Shown here: positions 26,563 to 36,275 of the stretch, piece by piece
How the letters are laid out: each line of letters opens with the position of its first letter
How positions within the stretch are numbered: position 1 is the stretch's first letter
Assembly: GCA_902788035.1 (NCBI GenBank)
Contig: CADAIL010000006.1
Coordinates: forward strand, 1 to 64,000
DNA from: an uncultured Lachnospiraceae bacterium
GTDB lineage: Bacteria > Bacillota > Clostridia > Lachnospirales > Lachnospiraceae
Direction of reading: 5' to 3'
Length of the DNA stretch: 64,000 bases
Notes under the pieces: model-generated
Database searches by the model: none
What the model saw: the letters and a program-made list of their open reading frames with translations, nothing else
What the model was told of the DNA's origin: nothing
Made by a program: the position numbers and the translations under genes

Positions 26563-28698
26563 TTATTCGGGGTCTGCCGAAGCGACAACTTTACCGATTG
26601 TCGCGTCCTTCGGGCAGTCCTTGATAGAGAAGCTGATGCGTCCCATCTTGTCCTTGCCGAGGCAGATCGCACGGACTACATCTCCGATCTGAAGAACATC
26701 CTCAACACGGTTAATACGGGCGTTCGCGATCTTGGAGATATGGACCATAGCCTCTTTGCCCGGAGCAAACTCAAGGAAAGCTCCGAACTCCTTGATGGAT
26801 ACGACCTTGCCTGTGAGGATCATGCCCTTCTCAAAATCAGTCGTGATTATGCGGATTGTCTCGATTGCCTGATCCATCTTGACCTGATCAGTACCGCAGA
26901 CAGATACGGAACCGTCATCATCGATGTCGATCTGGACATCATAAGCGGCGATAATAGCATTAATATTTTTGCCCTTCTGGCCGACAACATCACCGATCTT
27001 CTCCGGATCGATCTTGATCTGAACGATCTTCGGAGCCCACTTGGATACTTCCGCTCTCGGAGCGGCGATGACCGGCTCCATGACCTCTGTCAGAATGTAC
27101 TCACGGGCTTCATGTGTGTTCCTGATCGCCTCCTCGACGATCTGGCGTGTGAGACCGTGGATCTTGATATCCATCTGGATCGCTGTGATACCGTCATGAG
27201 TTCCGGCCACCTTGAAATCCATATCGCCGAAGAAGTCCTCAAGACCCTGGATATCTGTCAGAACGATGTAATCGTCATCTGTCTCGCCTGTGACAAGACC
27301 GCAGGAGATACCCGCTACTGCCTTTTTGATCGGAACACCTGCTGCCATGAGAGCCATGGAGGAAGCGCAGATCGAAGCCTGGGATGTTGAGCCGTTGGAC
27401 TCGAAGGTCTCGGAGACGGCACGAATAGCATACGGGAACTCTTCCTTGGACGGAAGCACCGGGACAAGGGCCTTCTCAGCCAGAGCGCCGTGACCGATTT
27501 CGCGGCGTCCCGGTCCTCTGGACGGCTTTGTCTCGCCGACAGAGTATGACGGGAAGTTGTACTGATGCATGTATCTTGCTTCTGTGATGTACGGATCAAG
27601 GCCTTCGATGCGCTGAGCGTCAGAAAGCGGAGCGAGTGTGACGCAGTCACAGATCTGTGTCTGGCCGCGTGTGAACATCGCGGAGCCGTGAGCTCTCGGA
27701 ATGAGATCGATCTCGGCAGCCAGCGGGCGGATCTGCTTCATAGCACGGCCGTCCGGTCTCTTGTGATCGTGAAGGATCATCTTCCTGACTGTCTTCTTCT
27801 GATACTGATACAGGGCATCGCCGACGAGGGCCATCCATTCCTCGTTGTCAGCATACTTTTCTGCAAATGCGTCGCGGATATCAGAGATGTTCTTATCGCG
27901 GACCATCTTGTCATCCGTGAAAACTGCCTCTTCCATCTTTTCAGGCGGGCAGATCTCATAGAGGGCGTCGTATAGTTCCTGCGGAATCTCATAGTGAACG
28001 TACTCATGCTTTTCTTTGCCGCACTCAGCGATGATCGTGTCAAAGAACTCAATGATTTCTTTGTTGACTTCATCGCATTTGTAAATTGCTTCAATCATCT
28101 TTTCATCGGTGAGTTCATTTGCACCCGCCTCGATCATGATGACTTTTTCTCTTGTGGACGCAACAGTGAGCGCGAGCTCGGATTTCTGCTTGAGTTCATA
28201 GCCCGGATTGATGACGAATTTTCCGTCGATAAGACCAAGCTGGGTCATAGCGCACGGACCGTCGAACGGAATGTCGGAGATGCTGGTCGCAAGAGCGGAA
28301 CCGAGCATGGCGACAACTTCCGGATCACACTCCGGATCAACAGACATTACAAGGTTGTTAAGGGTCACATCATTGCGGTAGTCCTTCGGGAACAGCGGGC
28401 GCATCGGTCGGTCGATGACACGGCTTGTCAGCACAGCATGTGTGCTGGCCTTGCCTTCACGCTTGTTGAAACCGCCCGGAATTTTACCGACAGCATACAT
28501 CTTCTCTTCAAATTCTACAGACAACGGGAAGAAATCGATGCCGTCACGCGGTGCCTTGGAAGCCGTAGCTGTGGACAGCACGACTGTGTCACCGTAATGC
28601 ATGAAGCAGCATCCGTTTGCCTGTTTGCCGACACGTCCGATATCAATCGTCAGTGTTCTGCCTCCGAGTTCCATTGAATAACTTTTATAATCTCCCAT
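26563..28698 (-). CDS. pnp: Polyribonucleotide nucleotidyltransferase (PNPase)
   Basis: PNPase is a phosphorolytic 3'-5' exoribonuclease. The 711-residue protein has two RNase PH-like domains (first with GRVGKQANG, second with MFTRGQTQ and the catalytic-region GDMDFKVAGT). A KH domain (IGDVVGQKGKNINAI) and an S1 domain (GKVVSIKEFGAFLEF) follow. The ATG at 28696-28698 has GGAG 4-5 nt upstream; the open frame upstream of it covers the structured leader and is not coding. It follows rpsO, the usual order. Confidence 0.97.
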   Translation of the reverse strand: MGDYKSYSMELGGRTLTIDIGRVGKQANGCCFMHYGDTVVLSTATASKAPRDGIDFFPLSVEFEEKMYAVGKIPGGFNKREGKASTHAVLTSRVIDRPMRPLFPKDYRNDVTLNNLVMSVDPECDPEVVAMLGSALATSISDIPFDGPCAMTQLGLIDGKFVINPGYELKQKSELALTVASTREKVIMIEAGANELTDEKMIEAIYKCDEVNKEIIEFFDTIIAECGKEKHEYVHYEIPQELYDALYEICPPEKMEEAVFTDDKMVRDKNISDIRDAFAEKYADNEEWMALVGDALYQYQKKTVRKMILHDHKRPDGRAMKQIRPLAAEIDLIPRAHGSAMFTRGQTQICDCVTLAPLSDAQRIEGLDPYITEARYMHQYNFPSYSVGETKPSRGPGRREIGHGALAEKALVPVLPSKEEFPYAIRAVSETFESNGSTSQASICASSMALMAAGVPIKKAVAGISCGLVTGETDDDYIVLTDIQGLEDFFGDMDFKVAGTHDGITAIQMDIKIHGLTRQIVEEAIRNTHEAREYILTEVMEPVIAAPRAEVSKWAPKIVQIKIDPEKIGDVVGQKGKNINAIIAAYDVQIDIDDDGSVSVCGTDQVKMDQAIETIRIITTDFEKGMILTGKVVSIKEFGAFLEFAPGKEAMVHISKIANARINRVEDVLQIGDVVRAICLGKDKMGRISFSIKDCPKDATIGKVVASADPE

Positions 28699-28790
28699 TC
28701 TTCTCCTTCTGGCCGATTGGCCTAAAAAACATTGCAGCAATAAGCCGCATAATAGTGCTGCCTGCATGCTCTCTGTGCGCAGATACCCTG

Positions 28791-28864
28791 CCCCGCGCCT
28801 TATGGCGGGCAGGTAGGGACACGTCCCTCCTGCACACAAAGCAGGGGCAGGTTTTCCCTGCCCC
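28791..28864 (-). other. Three consecutive hairpins in the rpsO-pnp intercistronic leader
   Basis: On the minus strand the order is GGGGCAGG/CCTGCCCC (28844-28864), then GCAGG-GGGAC/GTCCC-CCTGC (28809-28833), then CCCGCC/GGCGCGGG (about 28791-28809). No long T-run follows the first hairpin. In E. coli the rpsO-pnp leader contains a hairpin processed by RNase III for PNPase autocontrol; a similar role here is an inference. Confidence 0.5.
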
Positions 28865-28876
28865 CGTATAAATGCA

Positions 28877-29143
28877 TTACTTTCTGAGTCCGAGTCTCTC
28901 GATCAGTGTACGATAACGGTTAATGTCCTTCTTTCTGAGATAAGCAAGAAGGCTGCGTCTGTGACCGACCATCTTCAGAAGACCTCTGTTGGAATGGAAA
29001 TCCTTCGGATTCTTCTTCATATGCTCTGTGAGGGATCTGATGTTGGCTGTCAGAAGCGCTACCTGAACTTCCGGTGAACCTGTGTCGCCTTCAGTACGTC
29101 CAAAGTCTTTGATAATCTGCTCTTTTGTTTCCTTTGTGATCAT
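28877..29143 (-). CDS. rpsO: 30S ribosomal protein S15
   Basis: S15 is a primary 16S rRNA-binding protein of the small-subunit platform. The 88-residue protein shows [34 protein letters not shown] (its rRNA-binding helices) and [12 protein letters not shown]. The ATG at 29141-29143 has GGAGG 8 nt upstream. The frame open upstream of it is the leader RNA. Confidence 0.98.
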   Translation of the reverse strand: MITKETKEQIIKDFGRTEGDTGSPEVQVALLTANIRSLTEHMKKNPKDFHSNRGLLKMVGHRRSLLAYLRKKDINRYRTLIERLGLRK

Positions 29144-29279
29144 TTTAAGATCCTCCTTATAAAATTCATGCCTTTCACCAAGAGACGGTCGGAGACTCCT
29201 TTCTCCAAGTGAAGGTGTAGTAATACATGCTGACCTATGCAGCGGTTCAAAGTATATCAAATCATATTGACCGCGTCAA
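29144..29279 (-). promoter_or_regulatory. rpsO promoter and structured leader
   Basis: TTGACG (29274-29279) and TATACT (29251-29256) are 17 nt apart on the minus strand. The resulting leader of about 100 nt can fold with CCTTCAC pairing GTGAAAGG and an inner GGAGTCTCC hairpin. S15 represses its own synthesis through leader RNA in several bacteria; that role is an inference here. Confidence 0.6.
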
Positions 29280-29283
29280 GATT

Positions 29284-30195
29284 TTATTGATTCTTAAAGT
29301 AAATTTCACCGGCTCTGCGGTCCTCTTCTATCCTTTTTTTAAGCTCCTCAATTGACGGAAACTTCATCTCGGGTCTTTGGAAATGAAGAAGCTCCACTTT
29401 CTGTGTCTCCCCGTAGAGATCCTCGCTGCATTTGTACAAAAACGTCTCGACACCGACAAAGTGACCGTCGACCGTAGGCTTTGTTCCTATATTGGTTATT
29501 CCGTTATAGACCCTGCCGTTGATCTCAGAGCGCACTGTATAGACTCCGCACGGCGGGAGGATCTTCTCCTGATCCGGGATCACGTTGGTCGTAGGGAACC
29601 CGAGCGTCCTACCGAGCCTTCGTCCGTGAATCACTTTTCCGGTCACGAAATACGAATAGCCGAGCAGATGGCCCACCGTCTCCATATCACCTCTCATCAG
29701 TGCTTCGCGTACCCTCGTACTGGAAATATCCTGTCCCCCGTCTCTGACTTTAGAAACAGTCTCAACCGTAAATCCGAAGTCTTCGCCGAGTTCTCGGAGG
29801 AGCCTGACATCGCCCCGCCTCTGATACCCGAAGCGGTAATCTTCTCCCACAACGACGTGCTTTGCCTGAAGTCCCTCCACCAGGATCTTAGCGACGAACT
29901 GTTCCGGCTCCATCGTGATTAGCTCGGGAACGAACGGGACCTCAGTAAGGAGCTGTACCCCTTTCTTTCTCAGTATTTCTCTGCGTTCCTCTGTTGTAAG
30001 GAGTCCTACCGGCGAGACACGAAAGCAGCATACGCAGCTTACCGGATTCATTCCTTCCACTCTGTTAGCTTTCTCATAAGACAGAACGCGGTCAATAAGC
30101 GCCATATGTCCCCTATGAACTCCGTCGAACTTTCCCAGTGTCACGACTGTCGGGTAATCAAATGAAATATCAATTGTGTCTTTAATTATCAGCAT
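29284..30195 (-). CDS. ribF: Bifunctional riboflavin kinase/FAD synthetase
   Basis: RibF converts riboflavin to FMN and then FAD. The 303-residue protein has an N-terminal nucleotidyltransferase domain with TLGKFDGVHRGHMALI and a C-terminal kinase domain with GRRLGRTLGFPTTNV, CGVYTV and NIGTKPTV. A late VETFLYKCSEDLYG segment is present, as in the family. It lies 37 nt after truB, at the end of the nusA-infB operon. Confidence 0.96.
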   Translation of the reverse strand: MLIIKDTIDISFDYPTVVTLGKFDGVHRGHMALIDRVLSYEKANRVEGMNPVSCVCCFRVSPVGLLTTEERREILRKKGVQLLTEVPFVPELITMEPEQFVAKILVEGLQAKHVVVGEDYRFGYQRRGDVRLLRELGEDFGFTVETVSKVRDGGQDISSTRVREALMRGDMETVGHLLGYSYFVTGKVIHGRRLGRTLGFPTTNVIPDQEKILPPCGVYTVRSEINGRVYNGITNIGTKPTVDGHFVGVETFLYKCSEDLYGETQKVELLHFQRPEMKFPSIEELKKRIEEDRRAGEIYFKNQ

Positions 30196-30232
30196 ATCTC
30201 TACAAGTCCGGCACGCTCTTTAATGAGAGCGA

Positions 30233-31138
30233 TCACTGCGCGGTCCCTTCCTCCGTGTCGAAAATATAAAAGTGTTTTTCCAGTGAGAATCGCTTTCCGC
30301 TCTTTTTATATATTCCCGCAAATGCACCGTCAGACAGATACACCCGCACCTTTTTATTCGGTATGTCCGAAAGGCCGCGTAGTTCAAATCGATTGCCGTT
30401 CCTGATATCGGCGTCAAGATTTTCCGGCACCTGGACTTTCGGGTATTCATCGAAAAATTTATCAATCGGCATGACGAACGAGAGGTCGCCTTCTGACACT
30501 TTTTCGCTGATCTCATCCAATGTGAGCGCTTCACTGATCTCGAACCTGCCTGTCCGTGTCCGAAGGAGCGACTCCATGCAGCCGCCGCATCCGAGCTTCA
30601 TTCCTATATCCTCGCAGAGGGTCCTTATGTAAGCCCCTTTGCTGCAGGTCACTCTGAAGCGGACCCTCGGCAGGTCTGTCTCAAGTATTTCAATATCCGA
30701 GAAGATGACTTCCCTAGCTTTGCGCTCTACCTCTATTCCCCTTCTTGCCAGGTCGACAAGCTTCTTACCGTCTACCTTGAGGGCCGAATACATGGGCGGA
30801 ACCTGCATCTGAGGTCCTTCAAATGAGAGCACACAGGCTTCCGCCTCATCCGGGCTGACATTAACTTCAAATTCACGGAGCACCGTCCCCGAAGTGTCCT
30901 GCGTGTCCGTGACACAGCCGAGCCTGAGGACTGCCTCATATGTCTTCGTTCCATGGGACAGCATATCGACCAGCTTAGTGCCTTTGCCCAGACAGACGAC
31001 AAGTACGCCCTCGGCATCCGGGTCCAGTGTTCCCGTGTGACCGATTTTTTTCTGTCCGAATATTCTCCGGCACCGGGCCACCACGCTGAAAGATGTCATT
31101 CCCTTCTCTTTTCTTACATTAATTACACCATGTACCAT
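30233..31138 (-). CDS. truB: tRNA pseudouridine-55 synthase
   Basis: TruB makes pseudouridine 55 in the T-loop of tRNAs. The 301-residue protein begins GVINVRKEKGMTSFSVV and has the catalytic Asp in HTGTLDPDAEGVLVV, then YEAVLRLG and CSKGAYIRTLCEDIG. The C-terminal domain is PUA-like. AGAGGT lies 5 nt upstream of the ATG. A possible internal terminator separates it from nrnA. Confidence 0.96.
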   Translation of the reverse strand: MVHGVINVRKEKGMTSFSVVARCRRIFGQKKIGHTGTLDPDAEGVLVVCLGKGTKLVDMLSHGTKTYEAVLRLGCVTDTQDTSGTVLREFEVNVSPDEAEACVLSFEGPQMQVPPMYSALKVDGKKLVDLARRGIEVERKAREVIFSDIEILETDLPRVRFRVTCSKGAYIRTLCEDIGMKLGCGGCMESLLRTRTGRFEISEALTLDEISEKVSEGDLSFVMPIDKFFDEYPKVQVPENLDADIRNGNRFELRGLSDIPNKKVRVYLSDGAFAGIYKKSGKRFSLEKHFYIFDTEEGTAQ

Positions 31139-31158
31139 TAATTACCTCTTCGGCTGAC

Positions 31159-31197
31159 AAAAAAGATGAGCTGCAGCACAAAAAAGCCCAGCCCATC
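31159..31197 (-). terminator. Possible internal terminator between nrnA and truB
   Basis: On the minus strand GATGGGCTGGGC pairs imperfectly with GCTGCAGCTCATC and is followed by TTTTTT. It begins 5 nt after the nrnA stop, so it may reduce transcription of truB and ribF. Confidence 0.5.
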
Positions 31198-31202
31198 AAT
31201 AC

Positions 31203-32153
31203 TCAGATATATTTCGCAAGCTCATCAAGCAGCTGATCTCGGACATCCGAAAGCCGGCCTTCTATTGTGCATCCGGCTGCCTTTATATGACCGCCCCCGC
31301 CGAAAGTGCCGGCTGCGCGGCTCACATCCAGGTCACCGTTGCTTCGAAGCGATACTTTGAATACAGAAGGCTCAGTCTCGTAAATGAAAACAGCCGCTAA
31401 AACGCCCTTTACCAGCCTGAGTTCGGAGACGATCCCATCGAGATCCTTTTTGGTTACTTCGTATGTGTTCATGTCATCAAGGGTCACACTCCCGACGATG
31501 ACCTTTCCGTCCACATAGAGCATGCTCTCTTGCAGTACTTTGCCGAGGATCCGGCTCTGTCTCATCGTTCGCTGGTTAAACGACTCATCGATGATCCGGC
31601 TTGCCGGGACTCCTCTCTCAAGCAGATCCGCGGCGATTCTGAGTGTCTCTCCTCTGGTGTTGCTGTACTGGAATACGCCGGAATCATGAATAATACCGGT
31701 ATACAGTGATGTCGCGATATCGAGATCGATCTTTGCCGGATCCATAAGATTGTAAAGTACCTCAGCGCAGGAACTGGCATCCGCGTCCACGACATTTATA
31801 TCCGCAAAAAGCGGATTGCTGATGTGATGGTCAACGCAGAAGGTCTTCTTCGCTAGCGGGAACAGATTCCCTGCCACTCCGAACCTGTCGGTCGAGCTCA
31901 CATCACAGGACACAAAGAGATCCCGAACGGAATCCTCCGGCGTGTCAAAAAAAGCATCGGCAAGACCGGGCAGGAACATAAGGCTCTCCTTTGGTCTCTC
32001 TATATACAGTTCCGCATCGATCCACGGAAAGTTCTTCCTCACATAGCCATAAAGAGCTGTCACGCTGCCGACCGCGTCACCGTCGGGCGATACATGTCCG
32101 ACAATGGCGCAGGTCTTTATGCTTTTGGTAAAAATATCATCAAGCTTCATCAT
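31203..32153 (-). CDS. nrnA: Bifunctional oligoribonuclease/PAP phosphatase NrnA (DHH family)
   Basis: NrnA degrades short RNA oligonucleotides and dephosphorylates 3'-phosphoadenosine 5'-phosphate. The 316-residue protein has metal-binding motifs HVSPDGDAVGS and VDHHISNPLF, and a C-terminal DHHA1 domain with GGGGHIKAAGC. The start overlaps the end of rbfA by 14 nt. Its position between rbfA and truB is typical. Confidence 0.93.
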   Translation of the reverse strand: MMKLDDIFTKSIKTCAIVGHVSPDGDAVGSVTALYGYVRKNFPWIDAELYIERPKESLMFLPGLADAFFDTPEDSVRDLFVSCDVSSTDRFGVAGNLFPLAKKTFCVDHHISNPLFADINVVDADASSCAEVLYNLMDPAKIDLDIATSLYTGIIHDSGVFQYSNTRGETLRIAADLLERGVPASRIIDESFNQRTMRQSRILGKVLQESMLYVDGKVIVGSVTLDDMNTYEVTKKDLDGIVSELRLVKGVLAAVFIYETEPSVFKVSLRSNGDLDVSRAAGTFGGGGHIKAAGCTIEGRLSDVRDQLLDELAKYI

Positions 32154-32520
32154 TTTCTTCTACCGGCGCGCTCTGTGCCATCACCTCGTCGATGAGACGT
32201 GACATACGTGCGCCTCGTTCTATTGACCGATCAAGCACAAATGTAAGCTCGGGCGTGTTGCGAAGGTTAAGACTGTGAGCAAGTTCGCGCCGGATATAAC
32301 CTTCCGCGCTGCGAAGTCCCTCCATCGTCTTTTTCTGCTGCTCCTCATCGCCCATAACACTTATATACACTTTACAGGTCTTTAGATCAGTTGCGACATA
32401 TGCATCCATGACAGATGTCATTACCGCAATTCTGGGATCCTTGAGCCCGCGGATAATATTTGCGAGCTCGTGGGCTACTTCTTCATTGACCCGTCTGCTC
32501 TTTGGACTGTTTTTTTTCAT
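32140..32520 (-). CDS. rbfA: 30S ribosome-binding factor RbfA
   Basis: RbfA assists maturation of the 16S rRNA 5' end. The 126-residue KH-fold protein contains [20 protein letters not shown], the AxG-type region around VYISVMG and [19 protein letters not shown]. Its start overlaps the infB stop by 4 nt (ATGA), so the two are coupled, and its end overlaps nrnA. Confidence 0.95.
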   Translation of the reverse strand: MKKNSPKSRRVNEEVAHELANIIRGLKDPRIAVMTSVMDAYVATDLKTCKVYISVMGDEEQQKKTMEGLRSAEGYIRRELAHSLNLRNTPELTFVLDRSIERGARMSRLIDEVMAQSAPVEENDEA

Positions 32521-35500
32521 TCTCTGGGTACCTCTACCATTGTGTAGGCCTCAACCGTATCCTCGACCTCGAAATCGCCGAAATCTTTGAATACAAGACC
32601 GCACTCATAACCCTCACGCACTTCCTTGACGTCGTCCTTGAATCTCTTCAGGGATGCGAGAGAACCTTCATAGAGCTTCTCATCCTTGCGGAATACGCGA
32701 ATCTGGCAGTTCCTCTGGAAGATACCGTCTCTGACGTAAGCGCCGGCGATATTGCCGATGCCGGATGCCTTGAATACCTGGCGGATCTCAGCATGGCCGA
32801 GGATCTTCTCCTCGTAAACTGCCGCGCGCATGCCGTTCAGGGCTCTTGTTACATCCTCGATTGCCTCGTAGATGACATTGTACAGATGGACATCGACTTT
32901 CTGTGTCTCAGCCATAGCCTTGGCAGTAGCGTCCGGGCGGACGTTGAAGCCGATGACAATCGCGTTGGACGCGGATGCGAGAGCGATATCGGACTCGGTA
33001 ATCGCGCCTACGCCGCCGTGGATGACTTTGACGACGACTTCCTCGTTCGACAGCTTAAGCAGCGACTGCTTGACTGCCTCGACAGAGCCCTGGACGTCCG
33101 CCTTGATGACGATCGGAAGCTCCTTCAGGCTGCCTTCCTTGATCTGGTTGAAGAGATCGTCGAGAGACATCTGCGTTTTTGTCTCCTCGATAAGATTCTT
33201 TTTGCCCTCTGTGATGAAGGTCTGGGCAAATGCCTTGGCTTCCTTATCGCTGTCAAGGGCCACCAGCACCTCGCCGGCATCCGGGACAGATGACAGACCG
33301 ATGATCTCGACCGGCATGGACGGAGTTGCCTTATGCAGTCTCCTGCCCTTTTCGTCTGTCATGGCGCGAACTTTGCCGCTCGCGCTGCCGCAGGCGATGA
33401 AATCGCCCTGCTTGAGCGTGCCCTTCTGTACGAGGATCGTGGCCACCGGACCGCGTCCCTTGTCAAGTTTAGCTTCAAGGACCAGGCCTCTGGCTTTTCT
33501 GTTCGGATTAGCCTTCAATTCATCGACTTCTGCAGTAAGAAGGATCATCTCAAGAAGATTCTCGATACCTTCGTGGGTCTTTGCCGATACTGGACAGAAG
33601 ATCGTGTCGCCGCCCCAGTCTTCGGAAAGAAGACCGTACTCGGAAAGCTCCTGCTTGACGCGGTCAATATTAGCGCCCGGCTTGTCGATCTTGTTGATTG
33701 CTACGATTATATCTACATTTGCAGCTTTCGCGTGATTGATGGCTTCCACTGTCTGCGGCATGACGCCGTCGTCGGCAGCTACGACCAGGACTGCGATATC
33801 AGTAGAGTTCGCGCCGCGCATACGCATAGCTGTGAATGCCTCATGGCCAGGTGTGTCAAGGAACGTGATCTTCTGACCGTTGACCGTTACCATATATGCA
33901 CCGATGTGCTGCGTGATACCGCCCGCTTCGCGGTCAGTCACATGCGTATTTCTGATTGCGTCAAGAAGAGATGTCTTGCCGTGGTCAACATGGCCCATGA
34001 CGCAGACGACAGGCGGACGGGCGACCATCTCATCCTCATTCTCCTCAGCTTCCGCGAGGAGTTCACCGATGACGTCTTCCTTCTCTTCCTGCTCAGCGAT
34101 GATATCATATTCCATCGCGATCTCTGCAGCCTTCTCAAACGGAAGTTCATGATTCACTGTGACCATCATGCCCTTCATGAAAAGATCCTTCACGAGAGCT
34201 GCCGGCTGCATCTTCATAGCCTCAGCCAGCTCGCGGACTGTGAGCTTCTCCGGGATCTTGATCTCAGTTACGACCTCCTTCTCCTTCGGAGCCTCATTCT
34301 TAGGCTTATTCTGCTGAAGAGCCTTCGGGATGCGGGAGAACTGCTTCTTGCCCTGATTCGGCTTGTTGGAGGTGCTTCCGTACTGGCTGTGCTTTCCGTT
34401 CTCGCGTCTCTCTTCTTTATTGCGGTCATAATCTTTGCCGCCGTCTTTGCGGTAGTCGCGCGTTGTCTTGTGGACAAGAGCACCGTCAGCGCTTGCCGCC
34501 GGACGGGAAGCTCCACCCGTTCTTGTGCCTCGGCCAATGCCCTGACCCTGGCCAAACTGACGCCTCTCCTGACCACCCTGGTCACGGCCTGTATTCTGAC
34601 CAAAGGATCGTCTTTCCTGACCGCCCTGGCCCTGGCCGTACGGACGTCTCTCCTGACCGCCCTGACCCTGGCCGTACGGACGTCTCTCCTGACCGCCCTG
34701 ACCCTGGCCGTACGGGCGTCTCTCCTGACTGCCCTGGCCGTACGGACGTCTCTCCTGACCGCCCTGGCCCTGACTGTACGGACGTCTCTCCTGACCGCCC
34801 TGGCCCTGACTGTACGGGCGCCTCTCCTGACCGCTCTGGCCGTACGGACGCCTCTCCTGACCGCTCTGGCCCTGGCCGTACGGACGTCTCTCCTGACCGC
34901 CCTGGCCCTGACTGTACGGGCGTCTTTCCTGACCGCCCTGACCCTGACTGTACGGGCGTCTCTCCTGACCGCCCTGGCCCTGATTATTAGAAGTCCGTCT
35001 GTCACGGTCCTGCCCATAAGAACGCCTTTCCTGACCTGCTTCTCTCGGTCTTCTGTCGCCCTGCGCGCGGCCTTCGCCGCGGCCCTGAGCCTGACCACCG
35101 GAAGGACGTCTTTCCTGACTTCCCTCTCTCGGTCTCCTGTCACTCTGAAGACGCTGACCATCCTGGGCATTCGAAGGTCTCGCAGACTCCTGACGGATCT
35201 CGGCCTTCGGCGCTTCAGATTCAGCTGCATGCTCCGGTTTTACTGCCTTCGGCACTTCCTGGACCTCCGATTTGGGCGCTGCCTTTAAAGCCGTGTCTTC
35301 ACTCTTCGGAGCTGCCGGTGCAGCCGTTTCCTCCGCCGCCGGTGCTTCCTGAGTCTCCGGCTTTTTCCTGCCCGAAGTCTGCGTGCTCGCGTTCTGTGAG
35401 CGGAAAACACGCACTATACCCTTCTTTTTGGGCGCGGCTTCTGCCTGGCCTTTATCCTGATTTTCATTTGTTCCTGATGCTGCAGCAGCTGCCGGACCAT

Positions 35501-35678
35501 CCGCCGAAACAGATTGTGATGATCCGCCAAAACGAGAGCGGATATTATCCACTTCGTTATCCGGCACCGCCGAAACAGCTGTCATAGTATCATAGCCCTT
35601 AGTATGCAGATAATCAACGACAGCTTTTCTGTCTGCGCCAATCTGTTTTGCAAGCTCATGAACCTTGATTTTTGCCAT
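32517..35678 (-). CDS. infB: Translation initiation factor IF-2 with a long Arg/Gly/Gln-rich repeat region
   Basis: IF-2 places initiator tRNA on the 30S subunit and promotes subunit joining. At 1053 residues it is long for a Firmicute. An N-terminal IF2_N helix (residues 1-50) is followed by an acidic, Ala/Pro-rich linker and then, at about residues 190-390, a low-complexity tract with ten near-identical RRPY units. A second IF2_N domain ([20 protein letters not shown]) precedes the GTPase domain with [24 protein letters not shown] and NKIDKPGAN, and the C-terminal domains follow. The ATG has AAGGAG upstream; ylxQ is 13 nt upstream and rbfA overlaps the stop. Confidence 0.96.
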   Translation of the reverse strand: MAKIKVHELAKQIGADRKAVVDYLHTKGYDTMTAVSAVPDNEVDNIRSRFGGSSQSVSADGPAAAAASGTNENQDKGQAEAAPKKKGIVRVFRSQNASTQTSGRKKPETQEAPAAEETAAPAAPKSEDTALKAAPKSEVQEVPKAVKPEHAAESEAPKAEIRQESARPSNAQDGQRLQSDRRPREGSQERRPSGGQAQGRGEGRAQGDRRPREAGQERRSYGQDRDRRTSNNQGQGGQERRPYSQGQGGQERRPYSQGQGGQERRPYGQGQSGQERRPYGQSGQERRPYSQGQGGQERRPYSQGQGGQERRPYGQGSQERRPYGQGQGGQERRPYGQGQGGQERRPYGQGQGGQERRSFGQNTGRDQGGQERRQFGQGQGIGRGTRTGGASRPAASADGALVHKTTRDYRKDGGKDYDRNKEERRENGKHSQYGSTSNKPNQGKKQFSRIPKALQQNKPKNEAPKEKEVVTEIKIPEKLTVRELAEAMKMQPAALVKDLFMKGMMVTVNHELPFEKAAEIAMEYDIIAEQEEKEDVIGELLAEAEENEDEMVARPPVVCVMGHVDHGKTSLLDAIRNTHVTDREAGGITQHIGAYMVTVNGQKITFLDTPGHEAFTAMRMRGANSTDIAVLVVAADDGVMPQTVEAINHAKAANVDIIVAINKIDKPGANIDRVKQELSEYGLLSEDWGGDTIFCPVSAKTHEGIENLLEMILLTAEVDELKANPNRKARGLVLEAKLDKGRGPVATILVQKGTLKQGDFIACGSASGKVRAMTDEKGRRLHKATPSMPVEIIGLSSVPDAGEVLVALDSDKEAKAFAQTFITEGKKNLIEETKTQMSLDDLFNQIKEGSLKELPIVIKADVQGSVEAVKQSLLKLSNEEVVVKVIHGGVGAITESDIALASASNAIVIGFNVRPDATAKAMAETQKVDVHLYNVIYEAIEDVTRALNGMRAAVYEEKILGHAEIRQVFKASGIGNIAGAYVRDGIFQRNCQIRVFRKDEKLYEGSLASLKRFKDDVKEVREGYECGLVFKDFGDFEVEDTVEAYTMVEVPRE
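34524..34985 (-). repeat. Coding minisatellite in infB (12-residue [16 protein letters not shown] units)
   Basis: Ten units of RRPY(G/S)QGQGGQE, mostly 36 nt and a few shortened to 30 nt, are arranged head to tail. They are flanked by diverged RRTSNN, RRSFGQ and RRQFGQ units. The DNA is nearly identical between units, so the number can change by slippage or recombination without shifting the frame. The segment is basic, disordered and tyrosine-spaced. Confidence 0.9.
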
Positions 35679-35691
35679 TCCTATCTCCTTA

Positions 35692-35997
35692 TTATTCCCT
35701 CACACTGTCCAAAAATACCTTTGCAAGGTTATCATCTGTAATTGCAAGTGATGACCTCTCTCCCTTGCCGATTGCATGTCCGAGAGTATCTTTATCCGAA
35801 AGTACGCAGTATGGTATGCCGGCATGCGTACACATATCTGTAAAATGTTTTTTTGTATTGTCCGAGGCATCACCCGCTATGACTACCACTCTCGCCTTTC
35901 GCGATCTGACCGCCTCTTCAGTCTGAAATTCACCCGACGCGACACTCCGCGCTCTCTGCGCAAGTCCGAGATATCCGAAAGCCTTTTTTATATTCAT
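35692..35997 (-). CDS. ylxQ: L7Ae-family ribosomal protein YlxQ
   Basis: This 101-residue member of the L7Ae/L30e/S12e/Gadd45 family binds kink-turn RNA. Motifs include [24 protein letters not shown], described here in its parts [10 protein letters not shown] and SGEFQTEEA, and [15 protein letters not shown]. The start overlaps the end of ylxR by 4 nt, and infB follows 13 nt later, the standard nusA-ylxR-ylxQ-infB arrangement. The physiological role remains poorly defined. Confidence 0.9.
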   Translation of the reverse strand: MNIKKAFGYLGLAQRARSVASGEFQTEEAVRSRKARVVVIAGDASDNTKKHFTDMCTHAGIPYCVLSDKDTLGHAIGKGERSSLAITDDNLAKVFLDSVRE

Positions 35998-36275
35998 TGT
36001 TCGAGATCCCTCGCTAGCGATTCTATTATTGCCTCCGGAATCTCGACCTTCAAAGCCCTCTCAAGAGCCTTTGTCCTGACCGCCTTCCTGAGACACTCCG
36101 CATTACTGCATATATACGCTCCGCGCCCGTTGGCTCTGCCCTTAGCGTCTACAATGACCTCTCCTTCGGGCGTCCTGACTATTCTGACGAGTTCGTTTTT
36201 ATTCCTGACTTCCCGGCACCCCAGACATGTCCGCTGCGGTTTCTTCTTCGTAGCTGCCTGCTGTCTCTGACTCAT
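35994..36275 (-). CDS. ylxR: YlxR/RnpM family RNA-binding protein
   Basis: The 93-residue protein has the YlxR fold, with RTCLGCREVRNKNELVRIVR and GRANGRGAYICSNAECLRKA. Family members are reported to modulate RNase P (RnpM) and gene expression. No start codon fits downstream of the nusA stop, so it begins at the ATG 36273-36275, which has GAGG 6 nt upstream and lies 77 nt inside the nusA coding region. The last 25 codons of nusA are therefore read in two frames. Confidence 0.9.
   Translation of the reverse strand: MSQRQQAATKKKPQRTCLGCREVRNKNELVRIVRTPEGEVIVDAKGRANGRGAYICSNAECLRKAVRTKALERALKVEIPEAIIESLARDLEQ

Noticed and set aside
26740..28677. Several plus-strand open frames of 130-230 codons opposite pnp
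   Set aside because: They are antisense shadows of a well-conserved gene. Their translations show no domain and no suitable ribosome-binding site.
33333..35288. A 651-codon open frame on the plus strand opposite infB
   Set aside because: It is open because of the GC-rich repeat tract in infB. Its translation is a low-complexity Leu/Thr/Arg repeat with no recognisable domain, while the minus-strand frame is clearly IF-2.
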